DNA from: an uncultured Acidobacteriaceae bacterium
GTDB taxonomy: Bacteria > Acidobacteriota > Terriglobia > Terriglobales > Acidobacteriaceae
Direction of reading: 5' to 3'
Assembly: GCA_903828675.1 (NCBI GenBank)
Contig: CAIKND010000222.1
Span: forward strand, 1-58,587
DNA length: 58,587 nt
Shown: positions 33,320 to 41,928 of the stretch, in pieces
Layout: each line of letters starts with the position of its first letter
Position numbering within the stretch: the first letter of the stretch is position 1
The notes under the pieces: generated by a model
The model's input: only the letters and a program-made list of their open reading frames with translations
Database searches by the model: none
What the model was told of the DNA's origin: nothing
Program-made: the position numbers and the translations under genes

Positions 33320-34537
33320 ATGAATCTACAGGAAACTGTGATGCGTAAGTGTACCCAGGACCTTGTCGACCTGGAAAATGAATTCGGAGCACACAACTAC
33401 CATCCCCTTGATGTGGTGCTGGAACGTGCCGAGGGCGTGTGGGTATATGACGTCGAGGGCCGCCGTTATCTCGACTGCCTGGCCGCCTATTCCGCGGTCA
33501 ACCAGGGACACTGCCATCCCAGAATTCTTCAAACGCTTCAGGAACAGGCCTGCAGAATTACCCTGACCTCGCGCGCATTTCGCAACGAGCAGTTGCCGCT
33601 CTTCTGCAAGGAACTCCACGAACTCACCGGTTATGACATGGTTCTTCCCATGAACTCCGGTGCCGAGGCCGTCGAGTCGGCCATCAAGGCCGCGCGCAAG
33701 TGGGGCTACACGGTCAAAGGCATTCCTCAAGGCCAGGCCGAAATCATCGTCTGCGCCGGCAACTTCCATGGCCGCACAGTCACCGTTGTCAGCTTTTCCA
33801 GCAACGAGAATTATCGCGAGGGCTTCGGTCCCTTCACGCCTGGGTTCAAAATCATTCCCTTCGGCGATATCGAGGCCCTGCGTAGCGCCATCACCCCCAA
33901 CACCTGCGCCTTTCTTGTCGAGCCCATCCAGGGCGAAGCTGGCATAGTCATTCCGCCCGACGGCTATCTAAAGCAAGCCGCCGAATTGTGCCGCCAAAAC
34001 AACGCCCTTCTCATGGTCGATGAGATCCAGTCCGGCCTCGGCCGCACCGGCAAACTCTTCGCCTATATGTACGAGGACATCACCCCGGACGTGTTAATCG
34101 TAGGCAAAGCCCTCGCCGGCGGCTTCTATCCCGTCTCGGCGGTCCTGGCATCTACTGAGATCTTGGGTGTCTTCCACCCCGGCGACCACGGCAGCACCTT
34201 TGGAGGAAACCCGCTCGGCTGTGCGGTCGCAAGAACCGCTTTGCGTGTGCTCATTGAAGAAAATATGGTCGAGCGCTCCGCCGAGTTGGGAGCATACTTC
34301 CTGTCGCGCCTTCAGACCATTCAAAGCCCTGCCATCAAGGAAGTTCGTGGCAAGGGCCTGTGGATCGGCATCGAACTCAACGGAATGGCCAGGCCCTATT
34401 GTGAAGCACTCAAGGAAGAGGGGATCCTATGCAAGGAGACCCACGACCACGTCATTCGCATCGCGCCCCCCCTCATCATCACCCGCGAAGAAATCGACTG
34501 GGCCTTCGAGCGCATCGCCAGAGTCCTGCAAAAATAA
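33320..34537 (+). CDS. rocD: Ornithine--oxo-acid aminotransferase
   Basis: PLP-dependent class-III aminotransferase that moves the delta-amino group of ornithine to 2-oxoglutarate, giving glutamate semialdehyde (arginine/ornithine to proline/glutamate route). Visible blocks: 'FGAHNYHPLDVVLERAEGVWVYDVEG', 'MNSGAEAVESAIKAARKWGY', 'VEPIQGEAGI', 'LMVDEIQSGLGRTG' and the PLP lysine K263 in 'LIVGKALAGGFYPVSAVLA'. The FGAHNYHPL opening and spacing favour RocD over ArgD or GabT. ATG 33320 follows GGAAAGAG and gives 405 residues; the longer open frame from 33206 adds a non-homologous leader. A 13-bp hairpin follows at 34589. Confidence 0.94.
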   Translation: MNLQETVMRKCTQDLVDLENEFGAHNYHPLDVVLERAEGVWVYDVEGRRYLDCLAAYSAVNQGHCHPRILQTLQEQACRITLTSRAFRNEQLPLFCKELHELTGYDMVLPMNSGAEAVESAIKAARKWGYTVKGIPQGQAEIIVCAGNFHGRTVTVVSFSSNENYREGFGPFTPGFKIIPFGDIEALRSAITPNTCAFLVEPIQGEAGIVIPPDGYLKQAAELCRQNNALLMVDEIQSGLGRTGKLFAYMYEDITPDVLIVGKALAGGFYPVSAVLASTEILGVFHPGDHGSTFGGNPLGCAVARTALRVLIEENMVERSAELGAYFLSRLQTIQSPAIKEVRGKGLWIGIELNGMARPYCEALKEEGILCKETHDHVIRIAPPLIITREEIDWAFERIARVLQK

Positions 34538-34588
34538 GGCAGGAACTGTTCGACGGGTCCAAATCGGGTTCACGATCACTCGATAGGG

Positions 34589-34620
34589 CGGCCCAGGTCT
34601 CGCCTTTGAGACCTGGGCCG
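34589..34620 (+). repeat. CCCAGGTCTC hairpin, copy A
   Basis: A perfect 13-bp stem CGGCCCAGGTCTC / GAGACCTGGGCCG with a 6-base loop, 51 bases after rocD. The same CCCAGGTCTC core occurs in a hairpin at 58335-58365. It is followed by GTCCCATCC, which echoes the outer arm of the main hairpin family. No T run follows. Confidence 0.75.
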
Positions 34621-34658
34621 TCCCATCCGGCAACTGCGAACATCCTGCAACCCAGAGC

Positions 34659-35042
34659 TCAAATCAGTTCGCCGCCCGTCTCTTCCCTCGGCGTTTCCTT
34701 GAGGATCGCCTTCTCTGCAGGAACCTGCTTGACGATTTCCTTTTTCGCAGCAGCTCTCTTGGTAACTGCCTTCTTCACGGGGGCTTTCCTGACGTCGGCC
34801 TTCTTCGCTGGAGCTTTTTTGGCAACCGCCTTCCTTGCAGGAGCTTTCTTCACGGCCACCTTCTTCGCAGCGGCCTTCTTGGCCGGTACTTTCTCCGCCG
34901 CAACTTTCTCCGTGCTCCTGGTCGTAGCCCGTCCTATGGCTTCTTCAACAGCTTTCTCGCTGACGCCCTTGTCCAGAGCCTTCCTGATCGCACTTTCAAT
35001 CTTCTTGACTGCCTTTTCCTGCTTGCGCGCTTCGTTATTCAT
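34659..35042 (-). CDS. Histone H1-like Ala/Lys-rich basic protein
   Basis: 127 residues. Residues 1-50 form a helical part ('RKQEKAVKKIESAIRKALDKGVSEKAVEEAIGRA'). From about 50 to 110 there is a run of AKKA/ARKA/PVKKA-type units (VPAKKAAAKKVAVKKAPARKA and onwards), the pattern of bacterial histone H1-like proteins (HctB, AlgP/AlgR3 tails). It is probably a nucleoid DNA-binding or condensing protein. ATG 35042 follows GAGGGA at a good distance; the longer open frame to 35330 is not supported. Confidence 0.8.
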   Translation of the reverse strand: MNNEARKQEKAVKKIESAIRKALDKGVSEKAVEEAIGRATTRSTEKVAAEKVPAKKAAAKKVAVKKAPARKAVAKKAPAKKADVRKAPVKKAVTKRAAAKKEIVKQVPAEKAILKETPREETGGELI

Positions 35043-35235
35043 GACGTGGTCCCTCGCTAGACCATCCTTTGTGTAACTCGGAATTCTACATCTTAACTCT
35101 GCGTCCTCGCTGCCGATAAAGCTGCTGCCCCAAATCTCAATGTCCTTCGGCGAAATTCGGCTGCGCCAGACCCGCCCTGAGCGGGATACTCGAAAAACCA
35201 CGCTCAGGGACCACCGCCCAGCCGGAGGCGTTTCC

Positions 35236-36774
35236 TCAGCGTCTCGTAAAACCGAACGAAGTGATGTTGAAGAGCCGCCTCTGTGCCGTCGTTCCTTCGC
35301 CTCGCGCCACCAGGCACAGATCGTGTACACCTTTCGCTCTCGAAAGTACAGGCGTGGTCAGAACCCGATAGTTGGTTCGCCCGCCCGTTGGCGCAATCTT
35401 GACTTCGCCAATCAGCTCCCCGGCAGGATTGTCCAGCCTTACCTCCAGCGAGCCATTGCGCAGGGCATCGTTTTCTGAACTTACTTCCACATGAAAACTC
35501 GCCGCGCCATCACCAAAGTCAACGTCGTGATACTGTAAATACCCGCCGTCCCCCATCTTCATCTGGTACTCGCCGGACACGCCCTTCTCGCCCCAGGCGT
35601 TCATCTCCACATGAAACTCGACTGCCTCGCGCCGTGGTGCGAACGCATCCAGTGTCAGGTGGGTTACCCCCGGTGTTCCTGCCCCCAGGTCGTGGCCGGG
35701 ATAGATAGGTTGAAGGCTCCCGTCCGGCAAAATCGTCAGCGAGGTAACTGCCACCTGGCGATGATGATCGTGCGTAGTTGAACTCCAGCTTTCAGGAACG
35801 TTGCTGGCTGTGGCCCCATTGTCGTAGGGAACATGATAGGCAATATAAGTTTTCCCCTTGTAAGTGCAAACCCCCTGCTGCACCGATTCGTCGCCATCCT
35901 CCGTCGGATAAATCAGGTGCCGCACCGGACCGTTAAACGGGCCGAACATGCTATCGGACACTACGTAGTCTATGTAATCTCCCTTGGCGTCGCATCCCGG
36001 CCCCTTGTCCTTCTTGTAAGCAACATAAGTCAGATACCACTTCTCACCGGCCTTGAACAAAACTGGACTTTCAAAGTAATCAAGATTGCCGCAAGCATCG
36101 GTCTTGGGCACCACTACATCACGAGCCGGCTCTGCGAGTTCGGTCATGTCCGGCGTCAGTCGAGCCATCTTCACCCAGTTCTTTGAAGTGTCTCCGGCGC
36201 CCCATATAAGATACGGCGTCTTGTCGTCACTGTAGACCACCCACGGGCTAAGTCCCTCAACCGGCGTTCCATCCACATTCTTCAGCGGTCCTCCTACCGC
36301 GTCGTTGTAGGGGCCCAAGGGGTTATCGGCCGTCAGCACGCCAATGTCGAAAATTCCATAGTTGTTTTCCGTCGTGGGGTTAATCCGGTAGGGAGCGTAG
36401 GAATAGAACTTCCCATTCGCGGGGATGCCAGCGTCGCCATCCCACAATGCCTGGCCCGTGTTCCAGGTGACATCCCGCCCTGTCACAATCGATCCGTGGT
36501 CCGTCCAGTGATCGAAATCGGTTGTGGTCAAAGCGCGAAACGCATACATCCCCTTGTAAAATTCGTTCTCCCGTTCAAACTGCACCGTGAACGGATCCTG
36601 TGTCGTAAACAGATAGAACTTTCCATTCAGTTCGCGACACGTCGGATCGTCGTTAAAGAGATAGCCCGGGGTCACCAGTTTTTGCGCCCACGCGCATCCG
36701 GGCAGGCAAGCGCAAATTGCTGCGCATAGGCTTCCAATACGCACTATTCCATTGACATTGTTCCGCAATTTCAT
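35236..36774 (-). CDS. Secreted glycoside hydrolase family 43 with C-terminal CBM6-like domain
   Basis: Probable arabinofuranosidase or beta-xylosidase for hemicellulose. Signal peptide at 1-32 (GSLCAAICACLPGCAWA). A five-bladed propeller begins with 'NDDPTCRELNGKFYLFTT' (the Asp in NDDP is the usual general base), continues through 'WDGDAGIPANGKFYSYAPY' and 'YFESPVLFKAGEKWYLTYVA' (the Glu in ESP is the likely acid), and ends near 'TSLTILPDGSLQPI'. The last ~130 residues ('FHVEMNAWGEKGVSGEYQMKMGDGGYLQYHDVDFG...') read as a carbohydrate-binding module of the CBM6 type. 512 residues from ATG 36774. Divergent from a fucosidase-like gene. Confidence 0.88.
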   Translation of the reverse strand: MKLRNNVNGIVRIGSLCAAICACLPGCAWAQKLVTPGYLFNDDPTCRELNGKFYLFTTQDPFTVQFERENEFYKGMYAFRALTTTDFDHWTDHGSIVTGRDVTWNTGQALWDGDAGIPANGKFYSYAPYRINPTTENNYGIFDIGVLTADNPLGPYNDAVGGPLKNVDGTPVEGLSPWVVYSDDKTPYLIWGAGDTSKNWVKMARLTPDMTELAEPARDVVVPKTDACGNLDYFESPVLFKAGEKWYLTYVAYKKDKGPGCDAKGDYIDYVVSDSMFGPFNGPVRHLIYPTEDGDESVQQGVCTYKGKTYIAYHVPYDNGATASNVPESWSSTTHDHHRQVAVTSLTILPDGSLQPIYPGHDLGAGTPGVTHLTLDAFAPRREAVEFHVEMNAWGEKGVSGEYQMKMGDGGYLQYHDVDFGDGAASFHVEVSSENDALRNGSLEVRLDNPAGELIGEVKIAPTGGRTNYRVLTTPVLSRAKGVHDLCLVARGEGTTAQRRLFNITSFGFTRR

Positions 36775-37187
36775 CCTGGATATCCTCTCTATCCTGATTC
36801 GGCGCCTTTTTCCTGTGGCCCTTGACTCGTTCAAGATCATACGATGGTGTACCCGGAACCGGTCCTCATCGCAGCTAAGGATTCCCGCCTTTGGCGCCTC
36901 GGCATGCGGAATATCCAGATAGCCTCCTATCCAACCGGAGCAGCGCCGAGACCCCGAAACCGCCGCAAAGCCAATCTCTCGTGAGTAATCCATCAAAGCC
37001 CTTATGAATGGCACCCCGCTTGGATCGTCTACGTGCTCTTGAACCGGCGCAGACATTGACTGATTGGGCCGGTCAGGGATAATGTATCTTCATAGTCAAA
37101 GGCTTAACTTAGATCAGTCTTTGTGAAGCGAAAGGCTGATAACCACCAACCTGGGGCGTTCCGGCAGGTGCTACGGAGAAAACCATT
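36775..37187. other. Divergent promoter region between GH43 and the fucosidase-like gene
   Basis: 413 bases without a convincing gene. The minus-strand frame of GH43 stays open to 37056 but has no good start and reads as chance coding. The region should hold promoters for both glycosidases; I see no clear palindromic operator. Confidence 0.45.
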
Positions 37188-38234
37188 GTGAAGACAGACA
37201 TCTGCGGTATAACCCGGCGTGACCTACTGAAGGGGATTGGTGCAACTGCGCTGGCTGCATCCTCAAGCCGCCAACTGTTTGCGGACACCTACAAGCAGGC
37301 CGATGCAAGTTGGCTGGCAAACTGCCACTTCGGCATCTCATCCCACTGGACAGAGCAATCGCAGCCGGTTGGCGCGGATGATTGGCTGCCCTTTGAAGAA
37401 GCAGTGTCTCAATTCAACGTGGCGCGCTATGTTGACCAGTTGGCAGGTGCGGGGGCGGAATATCTCATCTTTACCAGCGTGCATGCGCTCCAGATGCTGC
37501 CCGCGCCCTGTGCGGCAATCGATCGCGTCATGTCGGGCCGCACCACCAAGCGGGATCTCATCGGCGATTTGGCGGATGCCTGCCACGCGCGCGGCCTCCA
37601 TTTCATCCTTTACTACAATCACTCCTGCAACTTTGGCGATGACCCGACCTGGGAGTACAAGGTGGGCTATCACGAAGCGGATAAATCCCGGCTTACAGCT
37701 AACCTGCTCGGCATCGTCCGCGAACTGGGCGCTCGGTATGGCAAGCGCCTCGATGGCTGGTGGTTCGACAGTTGCAGCAGGCTTGATCCGCTGGATTGGC
37801 AGGAGAAGACTGGCACCGAGTGGCGCGGATTCAGGTTTCCGTGGGATGAATTTGCCGATACAGCCAAGGCGGGGCATCCAGGCAGGCTGGTCACACTGAG
37901 GGCGGGCCTGATGCACCACTATATTTATTCAACCCATCAGGACTATGAAGACGGAGAGGCCTACCAGCCCATTGCTGTCCCATCGTCCCAGTTTACGCAG
38001 GAGCATTTACAGGGGCACCGCTGGATCTGTCTGGATAATCCCGGCTGGGTGCATAGCAAGGTCATGACTCCCCTGATAGCTCCCATGTGGCACTTCGCGC
38101 ATATTTTGGACTACGTGCGCACCTGCAATAACGTGAAGGTTCCCGTGACCTTCAACGTCGATATTGACCGCACTGGCCTGCTTAGTCCTGAGTCATTGGC
38201 AATGCTGCGCGAGATCAAGAAGAAGATCGCCTGA
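37188..38234 (+). CDS. Alpha-L-fucosidase-like (GH29-related) Tat-exported protein
   Basis: A GTG start at 37188 gives a 348-residue protein with a twin-arginine signal (ITRRDLLKGIGATALAASS). The catalytic barrel shows 'FGISSHWTEQS', 'YLIFTSVHA', 'KRDLIGDLADACHARGLHFILYYN' and 'GKRLDGWWFDSCS', where Asp194 matches the nucleophile position of GH29 alpha-L-fucosidases. The usual GH29 histidine pair 'FHHDGF' is not seen; 'NHSCNFGDD' stands near its place. The usual C-terminal beta domain is absent. The substrate could therefore differ from fucose. It is divergent from GH43, suggesting shared use in plant-polymer breakdown. Confidence 0.7.
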   Translation: MKTDICGITRRDLLKGIGATALAASSSRQLFADTYKQADASWLANCHFGISSHWTEQSQPVGADDWLPFEEAVSQFNVARYVDQLAGAGAEYLIFTSVHALQMLPAPCAAIDRVMSGRTTKRDLIGDLADACHARGLHFILYYNHSCNFGDDPTWEYKVGYHEADKSRLTANLLGIVRELGARYGKRLDGWWFDSCSRLDPLDWQEKTGTEWRGFRFPWDEFADTAKAGHPGRLVTLRAGLMHHYIYSTHQDYEDGEAYQPIAVPSSQFTQEHLQGHRWICLDNPGWVHSKVMTPLIAPMWHFAHILDYVRTCNNVKVPVTFNVDIDRTGLLSPESLAMLREIKKKIA

Positions 38235-38504
38235 TTCGAATGGCGGCTACCTTTGGCACCTGGGAATGCGAATTGCCAGCAATATCGCTACGTTTAAATC
38301 ACCCTCCACCCATCTTTCAAACAAGATTGACGCTATCAGACTCCTGAAATCCAGGCTTCTGACAAAGTCGAGCCGCGACCTGCGGTTAATCCCTTCCGGC
38401 AAAACCCCTACTTCCCAAGACAGTTCCCGCGCAAGCATCCACTGCGGCCCAGCGCCCATCAGGTCTATACTCTCTTCTGTCTGTTCTTGAAGGGAGCTTT
38501 TCCT

Positions 38505-39875
38505 ATGACATCACCTGCTGTTGAATTTGCACGCCAAAATTATCCCCGCTTTCTCGATGAGTTAAAGGCGCTCTTGCGCATTCCGTCTATTTCCACATTG
38601 CCTGAACACAATAGCGACTGCCGGAAGGCCGCCGAGGTGCTGGTCGCGGAACTCAAGCGCATCGGCATGGAGAACACCCGCATCATCGAGACTGAAGTCC
38701 ATCCCCTGGTCTATGCCGACTGGCTCCATGCACCCGGCAAACCTACCGTACTTTGTTACGGCCACTACGATGTCCAGCCCACTGATCCCCTGGACGAGTG
38801 GCTCACCCCGCCTTTCGAGCCCACCGAGCGCGACGGCAATCTCTACGCCCGCGGCTCGGCCGACGACAAGGGTCAGGTCTGGGCCCAGATCAAGGCGATT
38901 GAGTCGCTCATGGTTGCCCACAAAGGCCTGCCCCTCAACGTACGCGTCCTGCTCGAGGGCGATGAAGAAGTCGGCGGAGAGGGCATTGCCACCTATGTGG
39001 CCACCAAGCCGGCCGATTTGAAGTGTGATTTCGCGCTCATCTCCGATACCGAGTTATTCGCGCCCGGCCTGCCCACCCTTTGCGTCGGCCTCCGCGGCAT
39101 GATCTACACCGAGCTTGAAGTGCGCGGCGCCAAGCAGGACCTGCACTCCGGCATGTACGGCGGCGCGGCGCCCAACCCGTTCTTTGCCTTGGCGGAGATT
39201 CTCACTGGCCTCAAGGACAAGAACGGCCATATCCTCATCCCCGGCTTTTACGACGACATCATTCCTCCCAGCCCCGAGGAGTTGGCCGCGTGGAAGAGCC
39301 TGCCCTTCGACGAGGAGCACTACCGCAAGACCGAAGTAGGCTCACGCGAACTGGTCGGGGAGGCTGGTTTCAGCGTGCTTGAGCGCACTTGGGCCCGGCC
39401 CACTCTTGAAGTGCACGGCATCCCCGGCGGCTTTGTCGGCGCCGGTGCCAAGACCGTCATTCCGGCCAAGGCGCTGGCCAAAGTCTCCATGCGCCTGGTC
39501 CCCGGCATGACCACGGCCAAGGCGTTTTCCCTCTACAAGAACTATGTGGATCTGCTCAAGCCCGCGGGCGTCGATGTTGAAGTGCGGTTGATTCACACCG
39601 GCGAGCCCAGCCTGATCCGCGTCGACAACCCCTACATTCAGGCGGCCACCACCGCTCTGCACGAGGTCTGGGGCAAGGACACGGTGTTCATTCGCTCCGG
39701 TGGATCCATCCCCATCGTCGGCGACTTTGACCGCCACCTCGGCGCGCCCAGCGTCATGATGGGCTTCGGCCTCCCCGACGACAACATCCACGCGCCCAAT
39801 GAAAAATTCCATTTGAAAAACTTCTCGCTCGGCATCGAGTCCCTCATTCGGTTCATGGAGGAGGCTGGCAACTGA
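38505..39875 (+). CDS. M20-family metallodipeptidase (CNDP-like)
   Basis: Dinuclear zinc/manganese peptidase that should cleave dipeptides in the cytoplasm. Metal ligands sit in 'VLCYGHYDVQP' (His, Asp), 'YARGSADDKGQ' (bridging Asp) and 'LLEGDEEVGGEG' (catalytic and ligand Glu), plus a later 'LISDTE'. 'SGGSIPIVGDF' carries the loop seen near the final His ligand. The lid/dimerisation domain lies at about 210-360. 456 residues from ATG 38505, which follows AAGGGAG. Its stop overlaps the likely CTG start of mobA, so it heads an operon with mobA and an mlaF-like gene. Confidence 0.92.
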   Translation: MTSPAVEFARQNYPRFLDELKALLRIPSISTLPEHNSDCRKAAEVLVAELKRIGMENTRIIETEVHPLVYADWLHAPGKPTVLCYGHYDVQPTDPLDEWLTPPFEPTERDGNLYARGSADDKGQVWAQIKAIESLMVAHKGLPLNVRVLLEGDEEVGGEGIATYVATKPADLKCDFALISDTELFAPGLPTLCVGLRGMIYTELEVRGAKQDLHSGMYGGAAPNPFFALAEILTGLKDKNGHILIPGFYDDIIPPSPEELAAWKSLPFDEEHYRKTEVGSRELVGEAGFSVLERTWARPTLEVHGIPGGFVGAGAKTVIPAKALAKVSMRLVPGMTTAKAFSLYKNYVDLLKPAGVDVEVRLIHTGEPSLIRVDNPYIQAATTALHEVWGKDTVFIRSGGSIPIVGDFDRHLGAPSVMMGFGLPDDNIHAPNEKFHLKNFSLGIESLIRFMEEAGN

Positions 39876-40519
39876 GCGAACCTGGCGCTGCGGGTTTTGT
39901 GCTTGCCGGGGGCCGGTCAAGCCGCATGGGGCAGGATAAAGCCCTGCTCTCATGCGGCGGCCGGCCCTTGGTCGCCCAGGCGCTTTCCGTTCTGCGCGAT
40001 GCGGGCTTACAGTCGGCGATCGCCGGGGCAAAATCGTCTCTTGCCGACTTTGCCCCGGTCGTTCAGGACTCCACTCCAGACCGCGGTCCTCTTGGCGGAA
40101 TCTGCGCGGCCTTGGCTTCGACTTCAGCAAGGTGGTTGGTCTTTCTTCCCGTTGACCTGCCGCTGCTCCCGTCTTCGTTGGTCGCATATCTGCTCCACCA
40201 CGCCCGCATCACTGAGAACGCGGTAACCGTGTCCTCGGTTTCCAGCTTTGCGCAGACCTTTCCCGTGGTCTTGGAACGGTCGGTCCTGCCTACTCTGGTC
40301 AGTGAACTCAGTGCAGGCCGCGGAGGCTGTTTTGCTACGTTCCAAGCCGCTGCGGCCCGTCTCGGTCAACCGGTCAGTGTCGTGGCGGCCGAGTTGCTCG
40401 TTCAGGCCGGCCAGGTAGATCATCCCCAAGGCCTGCCGCCGGTGCGCTGGTTTTTGAATGTCAACACTGAAGGCGACCTACTGCAGGCCAACCGCAATCG
40501 CGTAAGCTGGACTCACTGA
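39872..40519 (+). CDS. mobA: Molybdenum cofactor guanylyltransferase (probable CTG start)
   Basis: Transfers GMP to molybdopterin to make the bis-MGD or MGD cofactor. The nucleotidyltransferase signature is 'GFVLAGGRSSRMGQDKALL', followed by 'DRGPLGGICAALAS' and 'WLVFLPVDLPLLP' (metal-binding Asp). The first in-frame ATG/GTG codon is GTG 39899, but that start would delete the residues GF of the first beta strand and has no ribosome-binding site near it. A CTG at 39872, inside the CTGA overlap with the dipeptidase stop, is preceded at the right distance by GGAGGAGG and gives MSEPGAAGFVLAGG. I therefore prefer CTG. It is 215 residues from there, and mlaF follows after one base. Confidence 0.85.
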   Translation: MSEPGAAGFVLAGGRSSRMGQDKALLSCGGRPLVAQALSVLRDAGLQSAIAGAKSSLADFAPVVQDSTPDRGPLGGICAALASTSARWLVFLPVDLPLLPSSLVAYLLHHARITENAVTVSSVSSFAQTFPVVLERSVLPTLVSELSAGRGGCFATFQAAAARLGQPVSVVAAELLVQAGQVDHPQGLPPVRWFLNVNTEGDLLQANRNRVSWTH

Positions 40520-40520
40520 G

Positions 40521-41390
40521 ATGTCTGATACTCCTTCCAACGCGGGATTCATGGGCTCGGAGCTCGAGGGGCTGGAACGACCCCAGACACCGGCCGAAGA
40601 AGCCGCCGTCGACGCGCAACCCCCTGCTCCCGCCTCGGCCCACCCCCTCATCTCCTTCAGCCATGTAAGCATCTCCTTCAACGGCCGCGCCGTCCTTGAG
40701 GACGTGAGCTTCAGCGTCGAGCGTGGCCAGACCCTATGCATCCTGGGTCGGAGCGGCGTTGGAAAATCCGTTGCCCTCCGCATGCTCATGGGCTTTCTCA
40801 AACCCGACTCCGGCTCCATCTGTGTCGAGGGCCAGGAGATCGTCGGCCTCGACGAAGAGGGACTGCGTGAGATTCGCAAGCGCGTCACCATGGTCTTCCA
40901 GAACGGAGCCCTGTTCGATTCGCTCAGCGTGCGCGAAAACGTGGCGTTTCCCTTGCGCGAGCGAGGCGGCCTGGCCGAGGATCAGGTTCAGCAAATTGTC
41001 GAGCGCCTCATCGGCGTCGTCGGAGCGGAAGACGTCGTCAATGCGCTGCCCGCCAGCCTGTCCACCGGGCGCAAGCGGGCCGTAGCCATAGCCAGAGCTC
41101 TGGCAGCCCAGCCCGAGGTGGTACTCTACGACGAGCCCACCACCATGGTCGATCCCATAATCGCCCGCCTCCTGGGCAACCTCATCCAGCGCCTCAAGCA
41201 TCAACTTGGCTATACCAGCATCGTGGTAACGCACGATATGCGCTTTGCCGAGCGCCTCGCCGACACGGTGCTGTTTCTCAATCAGGGACGCGCAAGCTAC
41301 TTTGGTCCCCTGAGCGGATTCATGAAGTCCACAGACCCAAACATCGAACAGTTCCTGACCCTGGATGCGTTCCTATTACCTTCGGCATAA
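40521..41390 (+). CDS. mlaF: MlaF-like ABC transporter ATP-binding protein
   Basis: ATPase of the Mla/Ttg2/Mkl group for phospholipid or lipid transport between the membranes. Walker A is LGRSGVGKSVALRML, Q-loop 'VFQNGALFDSL', Walker B 'EVVLYDEPTTMVDP', and 'VVTHDMRFAERLADTV' is the H-loop. 'ENVAFPLRE' and 'TTMVDPI' are typical of MlaF. The signature motif reads LSTGRKRAVAIARAL, with T-G-R in place of the usual G-G-M. An extra 40-residue N-terminal leader rich in Ala/Pro precedes the domain. No mlaE or mlaD is next to it, so it is separated from its permease. It starts one base after mobA. Confidence 0.85.
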   Translation: MSDTPSNAGFMGSELEGLERPQTPAEEAAVDAQPPAPASAHPLISFSHVSISFNGRAVLEDVSFSVERGQTLCILGRSGVGKSVALRMLMGFLKPDSGSICVEGQEIVGLDEEGLREIRKRVTMVFQNGALFDSLSVRENVAFPLRERGGLAEDQVQQIVERLIGVVGAEDVVNALPASLSTGRKRAVAIARALAAQPEVVLYDEPTTMVDPIIARLLGNLIQRLKHQLGYTSIVVTHDMRFAERLADTVLFLNQGRASYFGPLSGFMKSTDPNIEQFLTLDAFLLPSA

Positions 41391-41928
41391 CAAAATGGCA
41401 ACTCGTAACGCCAGCGGATCGTGATTTTTCTTGCAATTGCCAAATAAGAGAGAGATCCTAAAGATCACACCACGCCACTTGAGGCTGATAGCAAAGAGTA
41501 ATTTTGCGCCCTTCGGCGTCCACGGCGTGTCGTGTGAGAAATTCGCTTTAATCGGTTGATTTACATAGGCTTTCGTCGCCTAAGTTGATTGTGGGCGATC
41601 GAGGGATGGGCCGTTTCCCAAAGTCCGATTTGCTCTGCATGTGGTCGCTTCCGTTGACTGCACAGCAAGGACATGTGGTTTTTCCCCCAAGGCTAGACAT
41701 TAGCAGCGAGTCGTGTCCTGCGCGCTTGGTGCTTTTTGAATGGCCGTGGTCAGTTCGGTCACGCAGTAAACGGCGAAGGTTGCGCCTCAAGGCAACCCGG
41801 AACTCCAAAGGGTCGTCTAACTGTCAGACCCTGCAGTTAAGCAAAGATAAGGTCCACGGACTTTTCGTGGGGGTTTTTCCCCTGCGCGATCCGTTGTTTC
41901 TTGAACATTTGAGGTCTGCGGAACGTAG
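41391..41928. other. Gene-free region upstream of the glycosylphosphotransferase gene
   Basis: 538 bases. No credible frame, RNA gene or clear palindrome. The base composition is more AT-rich than the flanking genes. It probably holds the promoter and a long leader for the next gene. Confidence 0.4.

Noticed and set aside
36775..37056. Upstream extension of the GH43 frame (possible regulator remnant)
   Set aside because: Reads 'IRALMDYSREIGFAAVSG', faintly like a sugar-regulator segment, but the signal peptide at 36774 shows where GH43 starts, and the stretch has no start or domain.
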